Below are positions 19,986 through 30,905 of a stretch of DNA of 31,799 nt, piece after piece (positions within the stretch are counted from its first letter, which is position 1; each line of letters starts with the position of its first letter). A model generated the notes under the pieces. It did no database searches. It worked only from the letters and a program-made list of their open reading frames with translations, and was not told the origin of the DNA. This DNA is from Conoideocrella luteorostrata. Its lineage: Eukaryota; Ascomycota; Sordariomycetes; Hypocreales; Clavicipitaceae. The stretch is taken from contig JASWJB010000414.1 of NCBI GenBank assembly GCA_032433595.1, forward strand, positions 1 through 31,799, in the 5' to 3' direction. Both the position numbers and the translations under genes were made by a program.

Positions 19986-20330
19986 TATGAAGAGTGACGG
20001 TATTACCATCAAGAAGGAAAACAGAGAGTTTTATTAAAATGTGCGGCTAGATCCTCCTCAGGTCGTCGAGGATTCATTCATCGCAGAATTGAGGTCACAT
20101 GGTACCTCAGTCTTCAAGGTGAAGCTCACGCAGCTTTCCCTTGATACCGACAAATCTCGAAATCCAGAACGTGGAAAGCTACCGGCAAGAAGAAATATGG
20201 CCCCCTTCTAAATAGTTTGGTAGTTACTGGCTCAGGTGTCACGGCTTCCCTGCTGGGTCTAGTGGCAATAGCTGCCGTCCTTGTTTGGCATCACCGCTTT
20301 GCCCAAGCTCGTGAAGATTCTATATTTTAG
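19986..20330 (+). pseudogene. decayed gene end with a membrane segment
   Basis: A plus-strand block at about 20050-20175 reads VVEDSFIAELRSHGTSVFKV, then LTQLSLDTDKSRNPERG. It resembles the beta-sandwich tail of some secreted glycoside hydrolases (SHGTSVFKV), but that is weak. In another frame, 20172-20330 reads WKATGKKKYGPLLNSLVV and then a hydrophobic helix (ASLLGLVAIAAVLVW) followed by HHRFAQAREDSIF and TAG, like a C-terminal anchor. The two blocks are in different frames. They may be exons of a gene with an intron I did not resolve, or a frameshifted relic. Confidence 0.35.
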
Positions 20331-20473
20331 ATTGGAAACGTAATTCATGAGATACACTTCGCGTATGAGAGCTAATAATATATAATTGTAAGCTTTATCA
20401 CTTAGATTAGTCTACATAATATATATCGACTTGTTGTCATGGTTCATAGGACAACTCATCTATCCCTGACTTG

Positions 20474-23375
20474 TCATTCGTGGGACGCCGCTTCAGACCC
20501 CTCGCTCTGCTCCCCCGTCTTCTCCTTCTCTCCCCTCTCAATAGTCGTCTGCTTCTGCCACATAGCGTGATACTTTCCTCCGAGCGCCAGCAACTCCTCA
20601 TGGGTACCGCACTCGGCGACTTTGCCTTTGTCCAAGACAACAATCTGGTCAGATGTGGTGATGGTAGAAAGCCGGTGTCTGTAATAAAGAGGCAGTTTTA
20701 GCTTCTATCTAAATAAGAGAGTCGCAGATGACTTACGCAATAGTTATTGTAGTTCGCCCAGAGGTGACGCGCTCGAGGGCATCCTGGATCTCTCGCTCAG
20801 TATGGGAGTCCAGTGACGCAGTAGCCTCGTCTAGGAGCAAGATTGGCGCATCTTTAAGAATCGCGCGTGCAATGGCAATCTAAAGACGCATTTCATTAGC
20901 CAATAAGAAACAAAGGTGCAATGTACGAGGCAGAAAACCACAATAACTCACACGTTGGCGTTCTCCGCCTGATAGTTTGAGGCCGCGCTCTCCAACCTTT
21001 GTTTCGTATCCATCTGGGAAGTTAAGGATGCTGTTGTGAATGTTGGCGGCCTTGCACGCTTCGTGTACATCAGCCTCTGTGGCGTTGGGAGAGGCGTATA
21101 GCAAGTTGTACATGATAGTCGCGTTGAACAGCACCGTGTCCTGAGGCACAACGCCAATGTTCCTTCGGAGAGAGTCAATCTTCAGATCTCTGAGGTCGTG
21201 GCCGTCAACGGTGATGGACCCGTCGGTGACATCGTAAAAACGAAATAGAAGTTTCAGGCAGGTCGATTTGCCACCACCCGAGGCTCCAACAAGGGCTGTC
21301 TTGGTTCCTGGGGCGACGGTAAAGCTGATACCATCGATCACAGGCTCGCTCTTCTTGACTGGATACGAGAACTTGACATTTTTAAACGCAACCTCTCCTC
21401 TTACGACAGGTAGAGCGACGGCGTCAGGCTTTTCCACAACCCCCGGCGTTTCTTTGAACTAATTGTACGTTAGAAGCTGGGAACCGGATTGACTGGAAGA
21501 TTACTACTGGGAGGGGGGACCTACCAAGTCGAGGAGCCGCTCAGCCTCAATGAGATTGTTTTGAAGCATGGTGTAGTATGTGCCAAAGAAGTTGAGAGGT
21601 CCCTGAAGCTGGACAAAAAAGTTGATTAAAGCGACAAATTCACCAACCGTCTGCTCGCCGGCTGAGATTTTGTATGCCGACACGGCGACGAGAAGCGCAG
21701 TGCCGAGAGTAAATATGGAACTCTGGATGATGTTGAGGCCGTTCAGTGACCACTGTACCAAGCGCTCAGCCCGTTGGAAAACAAGTACGTGGTCCTTGAA
21801 TCTTTGGGTTTCGCGAGGGATGGCGCAATTGTGCTGTACCGTCTCGTACGCGACAATGGCATCCGTCTTGATGGCTTCCATTTCACGCGTTTTCATAGTC
21901 ATGTCTCTTCTTTGCCTGCCACGATATTTGACTAGGTAAATGGTAAGGAAGATGTAAGACCACATAATGAAGAACACGATGACCGTGTAGAAAGCGTCGA
22001 ATTTGACAAAGAGGACCACGCCTGTCGAAAAGATATCAAAGATCATGGGGAACACCTGAAAGCAAAAAATCTCGAGAAAAGTGTTTGTAGCCGCGCCGCG
22101 ACTGAGCGCGGTGGTGACCTCACCGATCTTCTTGTTCAGATGGAACTCCAGGGACAGCCCGAGTACGTGCTCAAATGCCGCTGATGACAGTCGGCGAAAG
22201 AGAGACTGTGACACAGGCAGCCAGAGGACTGACCGCAGGGCGCCGATGGCTCCTTGGTTTCCCTGCAAGTAGCGATAAGCGACGAAAAGGATAAGATCCT
22301 TGTACGGTATACGACCATTACCATGGCCGAAAGCGTCGATGAGGTTTCCCAACTGCAGTGGAGTCAGGATGTTCACGGCGCGCTGACATATCAATAAGCC
22401 TATACAAATGAAGACGATGGCCTGGTAGAGCGGGGAGTCCTTGGGCCTGATAGAAGTTAGCTTGAGTGATATAGTCACACCAACCAACGACGGGGTTAAC
22501 TACCAGATATAGGGAAACAAGACTCGGAAGCTGGCAATGTAAGTGAGCCAGCTCATACCTCCCGCCTGTGGCTTCTGGGCTGAGTCTGCTGCTGGCTTGG
22601 AACCTGGGACTGTTGCGTAATTGGTGGACGATCCGTTACCATTGCCATTTTCCAACAGGGACTGGCGTTCCTCTGGCAGATATTTTGGCACCGATACCCT
22701 CATCTTGTATTCTCTAAAGATAAGAACTGCTGCCATTGAGACGAGGATTGCAACTCTTGAGGCCCCCAGAGGGTTCAGCGTATCGAAAAAGGTCCTGGAC
22801 ACGGCCAAAGACGTCTTTGTAGAAGATAAGACAGCTGCAATGACGGCTTCCATCAAAGCGCCAATGATCCAGGCTGAGCAATGCGCAGCAGTTGGGTTCC
22901 ACGGGCCCTGCGGATCAGGAAGCATTCCGGCCAGGAAATAAAGCAGAACGGCGACGTAGGAGGCCTGCAGTTCATGTCAATTGGCCATCAGAGCACGGCG
23001 TCTCAATTGCTCTCACGGAGGAGCATTCGAAGCCCCGGACGGAGCACTCACCAGATATGCGCTAAAGGGAAACGCAGCCCTGCGCGAGACTTCGCCATGG
23101 TCAGTTAGCACCTCTTTCACCGTCACAGAGATGCTGGCAATCAACAAGCCAGAGAGCAGGAGCTGAAGGCTCCATATGAGCCAGGCACAGATGCGTCTAG
23201 TGTGCTGCGGTTTTGGCTCATGGACGTCGTCGGCAGGGCTGGGATTCGCGGTGCGCGCCGCCTCCCTCCGCCGATTGTAGAAGAACAAAAAGCATTGCAC
23301 TCCGACCAAGGTGAGAATGAGGAGACACGGGTAAAGATAGAAGAGGGTACTCAGCGCCAGCTCTGCTGTCGCCAT
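20474..23375 (-). CDS. hmt1: HMT1/ABCB6-type ABC half-transporter
   Basis: Six exons are inferred: 23375-23052, 22964-22504, 22446-21525, 21458-20952, 20879-20737 and 20678-20474. All five introns (57-87 nt) have GT..AG ends and matching phases. The product is 853 aa. An N-terminal hydrophobic extension (TMD0, about residues 1-190) precedes the six-helix ABC membrane domain (about 250-540) and one nucleotide-binding domain: Walker [10 protein letters not shown] (627-635), Q-loop VVPQD (Gln675), signature LSGGERQR (731-738), Walker B ILLLDEAT (751-758) and H-loop His787 (ITIAHRLST). This layout fits the HMT1/ABCB6 family; in fission yeast the relative is a vacuolar transporter for heavy-metal tolerance. 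Substrate and membrane here are inferred from family only. The C-terminal tail is charged ([20 protein letters not shown]). No defect is visible. Confidence 0.93.
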
Positions 23376-24207
23376 TGATGCGACGAAGACGAGGGATCGC
23401 GAGATGAAAGTTTGGGGATGAGGATGACAATGCGCAAAATGCCATCCAGGTGTGTAGAGTCAATGATGTGCCGTATCTGCCGCAAATCGCCCCCACCTGT
23501 CATATCGTACCCGTCAAAAGCGGTGTCAGCTGTCGCGGATAATTGACGCACAAACTTGTGACTCTCGGCCTTGTTGCATAATATTTACCAGTTGTTTGGT
23601 GGGGAAATACTTTTGAAAAGGCATTTCATTAAATAGAAAACAAGCTAGAGCAGGAAAACATTGGATGAGACAGTGAGATAACGAGACTGAGGAAAGCGGG
23701 TCTCCGGCAATGAGAGCTAGTTCATGTTTCGCACGCGGCATTCCGCCTATAAATATAGAATGCGCGCGCGCAGTCCTGTCCTGGGGGAACAAACAGGCCC
23801 ACTCCCTAACTACTGCACAGGCCGACGTTCACACACATGTGTGAGTAACTTATCACGCGCCTGACATATTAATCGATACGTCGGCGCCTCCTGCACGCAC
23901 TCTGCCTCTGCCCTGGATGTCTCGATTAATTTGTCAGCGCCTTGCATATGCGTTTCAATCTGGCTCCGTACAGCGTCTCACAAATCCACGGATCTTACTC
24001 GCGTACACCAGCCTCAATGGCAACTTTAGATCGAAGCAGAAATAAAATGCCTTATCAACAGCAAACATCCCTATATGCCACCCATTCAATCCATTTACGC
24101 GGGCTCATTGCATACATCAAAAACTTAATTCTCTTATGGTATATTTAGTTACCAACCGTTGTTGATCGACTTGATCCAAATGACCGTCAATCATCAACGC
24201 ACACATA
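23376..24207. other. intergenic: ABC transporter promoter and esterase 3' flank
   Basis: No gene is supported. The symmetrical CTATAAATATAG at about 23751-23762 is a possible TATA element about 380 bp before the transporter ATG, next to a GCGCGCGCG tract. Small frames on both strands lack domains. Confidence 0.4.
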
Positions 24208-25791
24208 CTAGACGCAATGCCAATTGCACGGTACATTTGGATCACCATGGCCCCTGTACGTGTTTCGCATGGGATATTTACAATGATCGCGCTGTGCCAA
24301 GATCTTTCCCGGAGACTCAATCCCCTCAGCATATTTAGTGCCCCGGATTGTCTCTGGCGCGCGGCCCTCTTCCACCCATTTTACCAGCGCAGCCAGGATG
24401 TTGCTCTGCGGGTCGAAGCCTGCGGCTGGGCTTTTCGTGTTTCCGATTGAGCTAGCTCCTGTGCCACCGACGCAGTGTCCCATGCCAGAAATGCGAAAGA
24501 ATCTGTAAAACGAATCCAGCTCCGGCGCGGGGAGGCCCATTGTCCTCGACACGTGGTTGTAGTAGCGAATCGAGTTGTCGCTGCTGATGATAGGGTCCTG
24601 GAGTCCGTGGTAGTGCAGGAGTTTGCCGCCGTGTTGCTTGAATTGGGATAGATCCCCTTCCCATGTCGCGACATTGAAAGGGTTCAGTCGGTCGGCGGCA
24701 ACCCAATCTTTCAGTCCCAAGGTGGTTGGATCCCAGGCGGTGTTGTTGTAGACGACGTAGCGAAACCAGTCCACGGTGTACTGAAATGGGCGGCCAGTGA
24801 AAGATATGCCAGTGGCATTCGCTCCTGGCTGCAGGCGAGGAAAGATCAAAGAACCAGAGGGACCGTACACAGGTGAGAAGGCTAGACGGACGGTTGCGGC
24901 TTGCGTAGCGGTTATGCAATTCTCCTTTTGCCCAGGAGCACATATTAGGGACTCCGGGCGGTACTGGCAGAGTTCAGGATCTTCCAAGACCCCGTCTGGT
25001 ACCCCGTCTAGCTGGTCGCACTGCTTGAGAATGTCTGCGTAAACAAGGTTCCAGTCAGACGATGTCAGAAAGGTCGAAGACCCTGGTTTCCCTGTGATGT
25101 TGTAGAAATTCCCGCTCCAGTAGATCAGATTGTTGAAGTTGAAAGCCGGGGCACCAGCCACAATGCCGTCAAAGTCCTGTGGGAAGGACTGTGCCTCTTT
25201 GAAGCCCTGTCTGCCTCCTGTCGAACAGCCAAGGTAATAAGACTTTGTATGGCTCTTCCCATAGTATGTCGTGCTCGTGTCCTTCACAACCGACGATGCG
25301 GTGTGTATGGCTCGATAAACATAGTCCTCCACCACGCCGGGTTGCTTGTAGAACGGCTGGCCACCGACGCCATCATGGCCGTTATTGGTGCCCACGGTCG
25401 CAAATCCTGTAGAAGATCCGTAATTCATATCTTCGTAATGAATGCATCCATCGAGTCCGCCGTTCCCTATGACGAGTAACCTGCCAGTCCACTGATCCGG
25501 CAGCCAGGCTTCAAGGCTGATGTTGCTCGATGGGCCAGTGACGATTGTCATGGAGACCCGGCAGATATCAGCGTCAACGACTTGCCGAAAACGATTGCAG
25601 CTACTCGGGGGAAACTTCAGAGTGCTGTTGGCTTGCACTCGGTCGGCGGAGTGAATTGTACCATTGTCGATTTTGAGTCTTTGAGACAACGACGAACATC
25701 GGTCAGAACCAAAACCCGCAGCACAGGCTGAGAGATGCACGACGGCAAGTGAGAAAAGACTGAGCTTCAACATATCCAGTGATGCAACCAT
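24208..25791 (-). CDS. secreted tannase / feruloyl esterase family protein
   Basis: Intronless, 527 aa. The fungal tannase/feruloyl esterase family (PF07519 type) comprises secreted serine esterases that cut ester bonds of gallic or ferulic acid with plant material; which substrate is used cannot be told here. Two ATGs are possible; the second (25773) gives a cleaner signal peptide (MLKLSLFSLAVVHLSACAAG). The nucleophile motif is GCSTGG (188-193, Ser190). The adjacent Cys189 and the Cys after the catalytic His (GMGHC, His439-Cys440) form the disulfide-linked CS-D-HC motif typical of the family. Asp399 lies in HGLQDP. The calcium-binding loop is present (DQLDGVPDGVLEDPELC, 259-275). Several N-glycosylation sequons and further cysteines fit secretion. 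No neighbouring gene suggests a cluster. The upstream region has a TATAAG-containing stretch near 25902. Confidence 0.93.
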   Translation of the reverse strand: MVASLDMLKLSLFSLAVVHLSACAAGFGSDRCSSLSQRLKIDNGTIHSADRVQANSTLKFPPSSCNRFRQVVDADICRVSMTIVTGPSSNISLEAWLPDQWTGRLLVIGNGGLDGCIHYEDMNYGSSTGFATVGTNNGHDGVGGQPFYKQPGVVEDYVYRAIHTASSVVKDTSTTYYGKSHTKSYYLGCSTGGRQGFKEAQSFPQDFDGIVAGAPAFNFNNLIYWSGNFYNITGKPGSSTFLTSSDWNLVYADILKQCDQLDGVPDGVLEDPELCQYRPESLICAPGQKENCITATQAATVRLAFSPVYGPSGSLIFPRLQPGANATGISFTGRPFQYTVDWFRYVVYNNTAWDPTTLGLKDWVAADRLNPFNVATWEGDLSQFKQHGGKLLHYHGLQDPIISSDNSIRYYNHVSRTMGLPAPELDSFYRFFRISGMGHCVGGTGASSIGNTKSPAAGFDPQSNILAALVKWVEEGRAPETIRGTKYAEGIESPGKILAQRDHCKYPMRNTYRGHGDPNVPCNWHCV

Positions 25792-26956
25792 GCAGATAAA
25801 GAAACTCGTTTCTGATACAAGACACCTGAACAGCGAGTCTCTTATGTGCAGCCCTAATTCACATCGCCAATCTAGATATATTGCGTCAACCTGCGTATAC
25901 TTATAAGGAGTTCCCTCATCATTCGCCCCCCACGCCTCCTCACGTCAGAGTCACATTCAGTCGTCGGCTACAGTCTGATCACCATCGCGAATCGGAGCGA
26001 CATTAGACGGCTCAGTACCAAAGCCACGCAACACCATGTCTATGTTGTGTTCAATACCGTGCGTAAAGTGCACAGCACTTTCCTAATTAAACCCAGATGC
26101 ATGCTCTCCCCGCTCCGGCACGCAGCTAACCAAGCAGCTACTGTCGGGAAGATCTGTCCGAGTTGAACTTTTCCCTCCACCGGAAGACGACGATCAAGCG
26201 GGGCAACGGAACAGTCAATCTGGTAGTCATCGACTAAGATTCGATTTGAGTGCATTTATGGCTTCTATGACATGTGCTTGGATTGGTAAATCGTCATCAC
26301 ATAACTATTCGCAAGTTCTGTAAATGTTGTGAGTAGTTACTGAACAGCCCGTTACGGGTATATGCGGGCATGAATATAAGTCCACAGCGGATATTAATAT
26401 GGGCGGCAGGCGTAAAGGCCATGAAACGAACCGTGGGTACTGTTCTGGTTTGGTTCTCTGCCCACATTCTCTCCAATTTATTAATTACCGACATCAGCAT
26501 CCGACATGTCCCCGGATTCCCCCACGATCCGGTTCAAATGCTTGTTTGAGAGCCGAGAGCGTGTCGCCTAAAACCCTCCGGCCGCTAGCCTATTCTTAGA
26601 AGGTCCAAGCAATGCTCCAAAGCACCGTGATTACGATCGAGCGGTCAAAATGTATCTGCATGCTCTCAGTATCGATTGCTCACCAATGTGCGGAATAAGT
26701 CAGTACGCATCTAATAAATCTGCCTATTGAACCTGGCTTTCCGCCCACTCTCCAGTTCAGCAGGTGCATCCGGAATACAAAATCGTTCGCAGCATCGATT
26801 TTGTTAGAGAGCAATCTGTCCGCAAAGGCCAGGTAATTCGCCCTCAGACCTTTACCGACCCACTACGAGCATCAGGAGCTGTCAAACAAGGAAGTAAACC
26901 CACTGCAAGGGCCAAAAATAATCAGAAAGAAAAACAAGTGCCAAAAAGAAACAGCG
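25792..26956. other. intergenic, no supported gene
   Basis: The left part is the esterase promoter (palindromic TTATAA at about 25901-25906, usable on the minus strand). The remainder has only short overlapping frames without domains on either strand. The right end is the 3' flank of the tRNA gene. Confidence 0.45.
26943..26947 (-). terminator. RNA polymerase III terminator
   Basis: A run of five T on the minus strand, about 10 nt after the end of the tRNA-Val gene, with a second T-run further downstream. Confidence 0.75.
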
Positions 26957-27030
26957 TGGTTCCGCCCGGGCTCGAACCGGGGACCTTCTCGGTGTTAGCG
27001 AGAAATCATAACCAACTAGACCACGGAACC
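26957..27030 (-). tRNA. tRNA-Val (anticodon AAC)
   Basis: A 74-nt cloverleaf reads on the minus strand. The acceptor stem GGTTCCG pairs with CGGAACC over 7 bp. A D-arm (TGGTCTAGTTGGTTA) and an anticodon stem TCTCG/CGAGA around the loop CTAACAC (anticodon AAC) follow, then the T-arm GGTTCGAGCC and discriminator A. There is no intron. It decodes GTT and, as inosine-AAC, other Val codons. A Pol III terminator follows. Confidence 0.93.
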
Positions 27031-28787
27031 GATGCTTGAAACTGTTGCTTCTAATTGGTTGGTTGTCAAGGACGTAATTGATATTCAAGAAGTCTTACCA
27101 CAAAGTCTGATCTGGCTTCACGCGTAATACTCCCATGTGCATGTCTTCGTGGGAGATCGATGTCCAATGCACTGGCAAATAAGATGGCAAGGTAGCTTTC
27201 TAATATGTTTCGATCGCGCATACACTCGAACCAAAGCTCCTCCTGCACATATGTGCCCCGCAGAACCCGCCTTGTTTCGCTTCCAGTTTCGTAGCCTACA
27301 TTTAGTGCGCATGCAGGCTATGATACGAGCCGTCCAAGTACTGTATTACATTATTACATTCTATATATATTGCTGGCGTGCATCAATCTGCGGTAACAAG
27401 AGTCAGATGTGCTGAAAACTCTCACCTTATACGACCGTCCAATCTCTACTGCTACTGATAAAGTTTCACAAGCAAGCATAGGAAAAATCATTGTTGGTAC
27501 TGAATGCTGTTACAGGGTAGCAGGCAGCTACTGGCACGGTATTTTGAAACGAACGAAACTTTTTGAAGCCGTTCCCTTTTTCTTTTTAAAATTTTTTTTT
27601 TTTTTTGGCCGTATTTAACAGCGACTCGATAAAGAGAATAGTTGTGTTTCAGCCATAGTGCTCATTACTAAATTGCCTGGAAAGATTTCAGTGCTGTGTA
27701 CACTAGTACACTCCACAGGCTCCGACTATCATGCACAATTGTACGATCATTGTGCACACTTGACCGGCATCAAATTCGTGGGCAATAGCTTCGGCACAAT
27801 GACATCATTGCCCGGTAAGGGAATGGGTGAAATCAGACTTTAAACAGTACTAGTATAGCGCCGCAAGTCAATTAAAGCGCCGAGCTCACCCTCATGCGTA
27901 TGATCGCGCCCAGCGTGGAACCGCGCAGTATAAGAATCTTATAACCCATTGCGGTTATATCTGGCACCAGCGGCTGCCGAGGGTTCGTGCCTCCAGCCGT
28001 GCGGCAACAAGCAACCAGCTAGCTAGTTCCAGGAAACCCGTATTTGACTTGCAGCTTACGGCCGAGAGAGAGTAATAGAGGCTTGGCACGGAACATTGGT
28101 TAGTAAAACTGGCTGGATGGGCCGCCGAAAAGCCCGGCGCGATGGCACACCTCGCATCGACTAGACCAATCCCCCGCTAGCGCTTTCCTTTAAATAAGCA
28201 GACAAGACTAAAAACGGGATGCAGATGTCATGGGACTGGAAGAAGGCCATATGAGTTATGACGACATGCCGGCATTGCCTCGTATTCAATTCTTGCTGCC
28301 CCACAAGGGTTCAAAAGTTTTGTGCTGTCCAGCCCAGCCAAACCCAGATTGTAGCTAGTTAGTGTTTTACTCGTTGGTGTAGGATCAAGTAGTACGTACG
28401 GCCAAGACCGTGGACTGGCTCCGCTGGCGATGACGGCTGCCGCATTTTGTGTCTGCATCTGGCGCCGCTGGTTTAGAGAACGATGCGAACTCAAACATGC
28501 AGAAGCACGACCTGGGCAGCATTTACAGCAACTACGGAGTACGCATGTCCCGTTTGGTAGTTAGTTAGTTACTGGACTGGCCGGCCCGGAAAGGCTGCGC
28601 CACCCCGGACGTATCCACTGTCACATCATCATCACCAGCAACAGCGGCTCTCCGGCATTCCACCAGTCAGATGAAGAAGTCACCACCAGGAATAACATGC
28701 CCAGATGCATCCAAAACGATGTAGATCCACCAGTAGCAGTTGAGCACCGTCTCTTGTGCTCAACGAACTGTCTTGCTCGAAACAACA
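27031..28787. other. gene-free region
   Basis: No gene is supported over about 1.75 kb. It holds a 15-T run (27592-27606) and a palindrome GTGTACACTAGTACAC at about 27696-27711. A minus-strand frame at 28228-28494 has no recognisable content. The right end is the promoter of the secreted-protein gene. Confidence 0.45.
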
Positions 28788-28793
28788 TATAAA
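28788..28793 (+). promoter_or_regulatory. TATA box
   Basis: TATAAA in the context AACATATAAAGAGACG, 138 bp upstream of the ATG of the secreted-protein gene. The stretch between is pyrimidine/CATC-rich (CATCATCTTC..., ACATCATCATC), typical of a highly expressed ascomycete leader. Confidence 0.65.
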
Positions 28794-28925
28794 GAGACGT
28801 CCGCCGCCCTTCATTCGCGTTTTCTCATCATCTTCACTCAAACGGTATTCTTCGCCATCAACATCATCTTCCACCCCTTTTCGGACATTTTTGTCACAGC
28901 CAAAACCGTCAACAACATCATCATC

Positions 28926-29642
28926 ATGCATCTCTCCGCCGCCGCTCTGGGCCTCGTCGGCCTCGCTGCCGCTTCTCCCCTGGGCGAACGACAAGTCGTC
29001 CCCCACTATCCTACCACGTCTACGTCCAAGGGCTTCCACCTCGTTGTCAACGTCACCGACCCTTCCAAAGACTTCAACCCGCCCATCCAGAACACCTACA
29101 TTACCAGCATCCACGTTGGCCCTCCTCTGGGCCTTGTCGGTCAGGTACAGAGCGCCGACCGCGCCCGCGTCTTCTACCAGAACGGTACTGCCGAGGAGCT
29201 GCGGTACAGCAAATCAAACGTTCTTAGCGATGGCGGTAGCCCTCCTTTCCCATGGGGCATCAAGCTCTTTAAAGACCCCAACTCTGACGTCGTCTCGACC
29301 GCTCATATTGATGGTGGCAAAGGAGATGCCGGTATTGGTCTTACTGGCTTCCCCAACCCTTATACTTTCCTGTACCCGGAGACCTGGGTTGCTTGCAACG
29401 AGAGCCTGCCTTACTACGGGGGGAAACACTTTATCATCTTCAAGCAGGCCCAGACGACTGTTGGCAAGGACGGAAGCATCAATAAGAATGTTCCCGATGG
29501 CTGCGCTCCCGTTCGTTTGCTCCCTGAATGCACCAAGTTGAACGATTTGCCAAAGGGATCTCAGTCTAGCCATGAGTTTGCTCGCGACAGCCAGTGTTAC
29601 CCTGATGTTAAGTCTCTGGTTTGGTCCGAGTACGGACCTTAG
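28926..29642 (+). CDS. small secreted protein (DUF7907-like)
   Basis: Single exon, 238 aa. I chose the ATG at 28926 because it begins a clear signal peptide (MHLSAAALGLVGLAAASPLG, cleavage likely near 16-17) and follows a CATCATC-rich leader. An earlier in-frame ATG at 28740 lies upstream of the TATA box and would hide the signal peptide. The mature part has SKGFHLVVNVTDPSKDF, QNTYITSIHVGPPLGLVGQ, potential N-glycosylation sites (NVT, NGT, NES) and four cysteines in the C-terminal third (VACNE, DGCAP, PECTK, SQCYP), suggesting two disulfides. It resembles fungal secreted proteins grouped as DUF7907; no enzyme motif is visible and the function is unknown. Codon use is biased to C-ending codons, a sign of strong expression. 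Confidence 0.88.
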   Translation: MHLSAAALGLVGLAAASPLGERQVVPHYPTTSTSKGFHLVVNVTDPSKDFNPPIQNTYITSIHVGPPLGLVGQVQSADRARVFYQNGTAEELRYSKSNVLSDGGSPPFPWGIKLFKDPNSDVVSTAHIDGGKGDAGIGLTGFPNPYTFLYPETWVACNESLPYYGGKHFIIFKQAQTTVGKDGSINKNVPDGCAPVRLLPECTKLNDLPKGSQSSHEFARDSQCYPDVKSLVWSEYGP

Positions 29643-29938
29643 AGTCCTGGCAAGCTGAAGGGGGAGTTGCCGTGGCTGAACGTCTGCTGTGGCAGTTGGT
29701 CTTTCGCATCGAAGAGTGCTGTGTGGTTACTGCGACGCCATTTAATACATCCTATAGAGTGTACCTTACATACTATCACCTAATAATTATAACCTAATAT
29801 TACCGATACAGCGCAATTAAATGAAGGATCAGGACTTGAAATGTGTTTTATTACTACCTAAATCCCAAAGTTGACCGTCAGTGACCTGTATCTTCACCTG
29901 CTCGCCAATACGCCTGATCCTTCTGAAGACCTTTGGTC
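29643..29938. other. intergenic 3' flanks
   Basis: This is the region between the convergent ends of the secreted-protein gene and the permease pseudogene. AT-rich sequence with ATTAAATG-type elements near 29815 could support polyadenylation. No gene. Confidence 0.4.
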
Positions 29939-30905
29939 TCAAACGGCAACCACCTGTCTTGCCCTCAATAGCGCGGCATAGCCATGCTCTACATCCCACT
30001 GACCCAATTCAAATAGAGGCATGTTGACAAGTTCGCGTGAAACGACAAAATCATCCCCCGCTTTGATCACTTCAGCCCTAATGAGACATCTGCGCCAGTT
30101 GGGAAGTGCACCCAGACTACGTAACTCAATCCGCAAACAATCATACCATCATTTCAAGTTAGTATGAGATTCTGTAGCATCCAAATAGAGTCTATATAAT
30201 AGTTCACTTACATAGCAAGGCCCGTCACGCAATAGGCAGCATGCCAGAAGCTCGCGTCACCAAGCGCAGGACCATCTGACAGCCACCAAGGCATGGATAA
30301 AATATACAGTTGGATCAAGTTGTAAAGAGCTAAAAATACGTCGTAGATCCAGAACTACGACCTAGGTAGCTTGTTTCGTCTTCGAAAGCAGCGGATGATG
30401 AACACGCCCAACACCATGGCCTAGTTGAACACTGTGTCGGGATACGTCTGTAGGCTGACAACAAATTGGAATACGTCTACTGTAACGGTGCAGCAATCAC
30501 TGTAAACGTCACGACCCATTCGAACACATAAGCACCAATCGGCGTTCCAAATGTTTAAATCACAACCCAGAAGCCAGTGTAAGACACAATGCCCCTATTG
30601 ACCATTCTCCCGAATGATTCAGGACTGGCCGATCTGCCACGCCAGGAGGTTGCCACATGCACCCAGCACGACAATCACATCAAGAGCCGTCTCTGCAAGT
30701 CCAGGACCAAACACGACTGTAAAGAACACGGCTGCAGCACTTTCTTTGGACCTGACGAATTCTTTGTCAACAGCAGAGAAATACGCAATATTGCAGGGCA
30801 GGTACTGTGCGGACACTGTGAGGACGGAAATGAAGCCGTGTTTCTTCATGGACGGGAAGGGTTCTTAATCTCGTTGACCTCATTGACATTATCATCAATC
30901 CGTGA
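29939..30905 (-). pseudogene. amino-acid permease (APC superfamily, MUP1/LAT-like) pseudogene
   Basis: Translation of the minus strand in shifting frames follows the C-terminal half of a fungal MUP1-like permease. In order: NEVNEIKNPSRP, NIAYFSAVDKEFVRSKESAA, VFFTVVFGPGLAETALD, GACGNLLAWQIGQS, TFGTPIGAYVFEWVVTFTVI, DVFQFVVSLQTYPDTVF, VFLALYNLIQLYILSMPWW, and a last exon through LGALPNWRR to TGA at 29939. Stops interrupt it at 30619-30621 (TGA where the family has Arg: QSR), 30555-30557 (TAA), 30421-30423 (TAG) and 30355-30357 (TAG). At least two or three frameshifts are also needed. One intron (30117-30211, donor GTAAGT, branch TACTAAC, phase 2) is still intact, so decay is recent relative to the gene's age. 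The N-terminal half is not recognisable. Confidence 0.82.

Noticed and set aside
24452..25042. Frames in and opposite the esterase gene (for example 24452-24943)
   Set aside because: Overlap the well-supported 527-aa esterase in other frames and have no family features.
26764..27039. Plus-strand 91-codon frame containing VVPPGLEPGTFS
   Set aside because: This peptide is the known artefact of translating the antisense of a tRNA gene; the tRNA-Val at 26957-27030 explains it.
28740..28925. N-terminal extension of the secreted protein to the ATG at 28740
   Set aside because: It starts upstream of the TATA box and would bury the clear signal peptide that begins at 28926.
28680..29114. Minus-strand 144-codon frame (acidic and Gly-rich)
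   Set aside because: Antisense of the promoter, leader and signal-peptide region of the secreted-protein gene, with no independent support.
20474..29642. A biosynthetic gene cluster linking transporter, esterase and secreted protein
   Set aside because: No core synthase or pathway regulator is present and gaps between genes are 0.8-3 kb; co-location alone does not support it.
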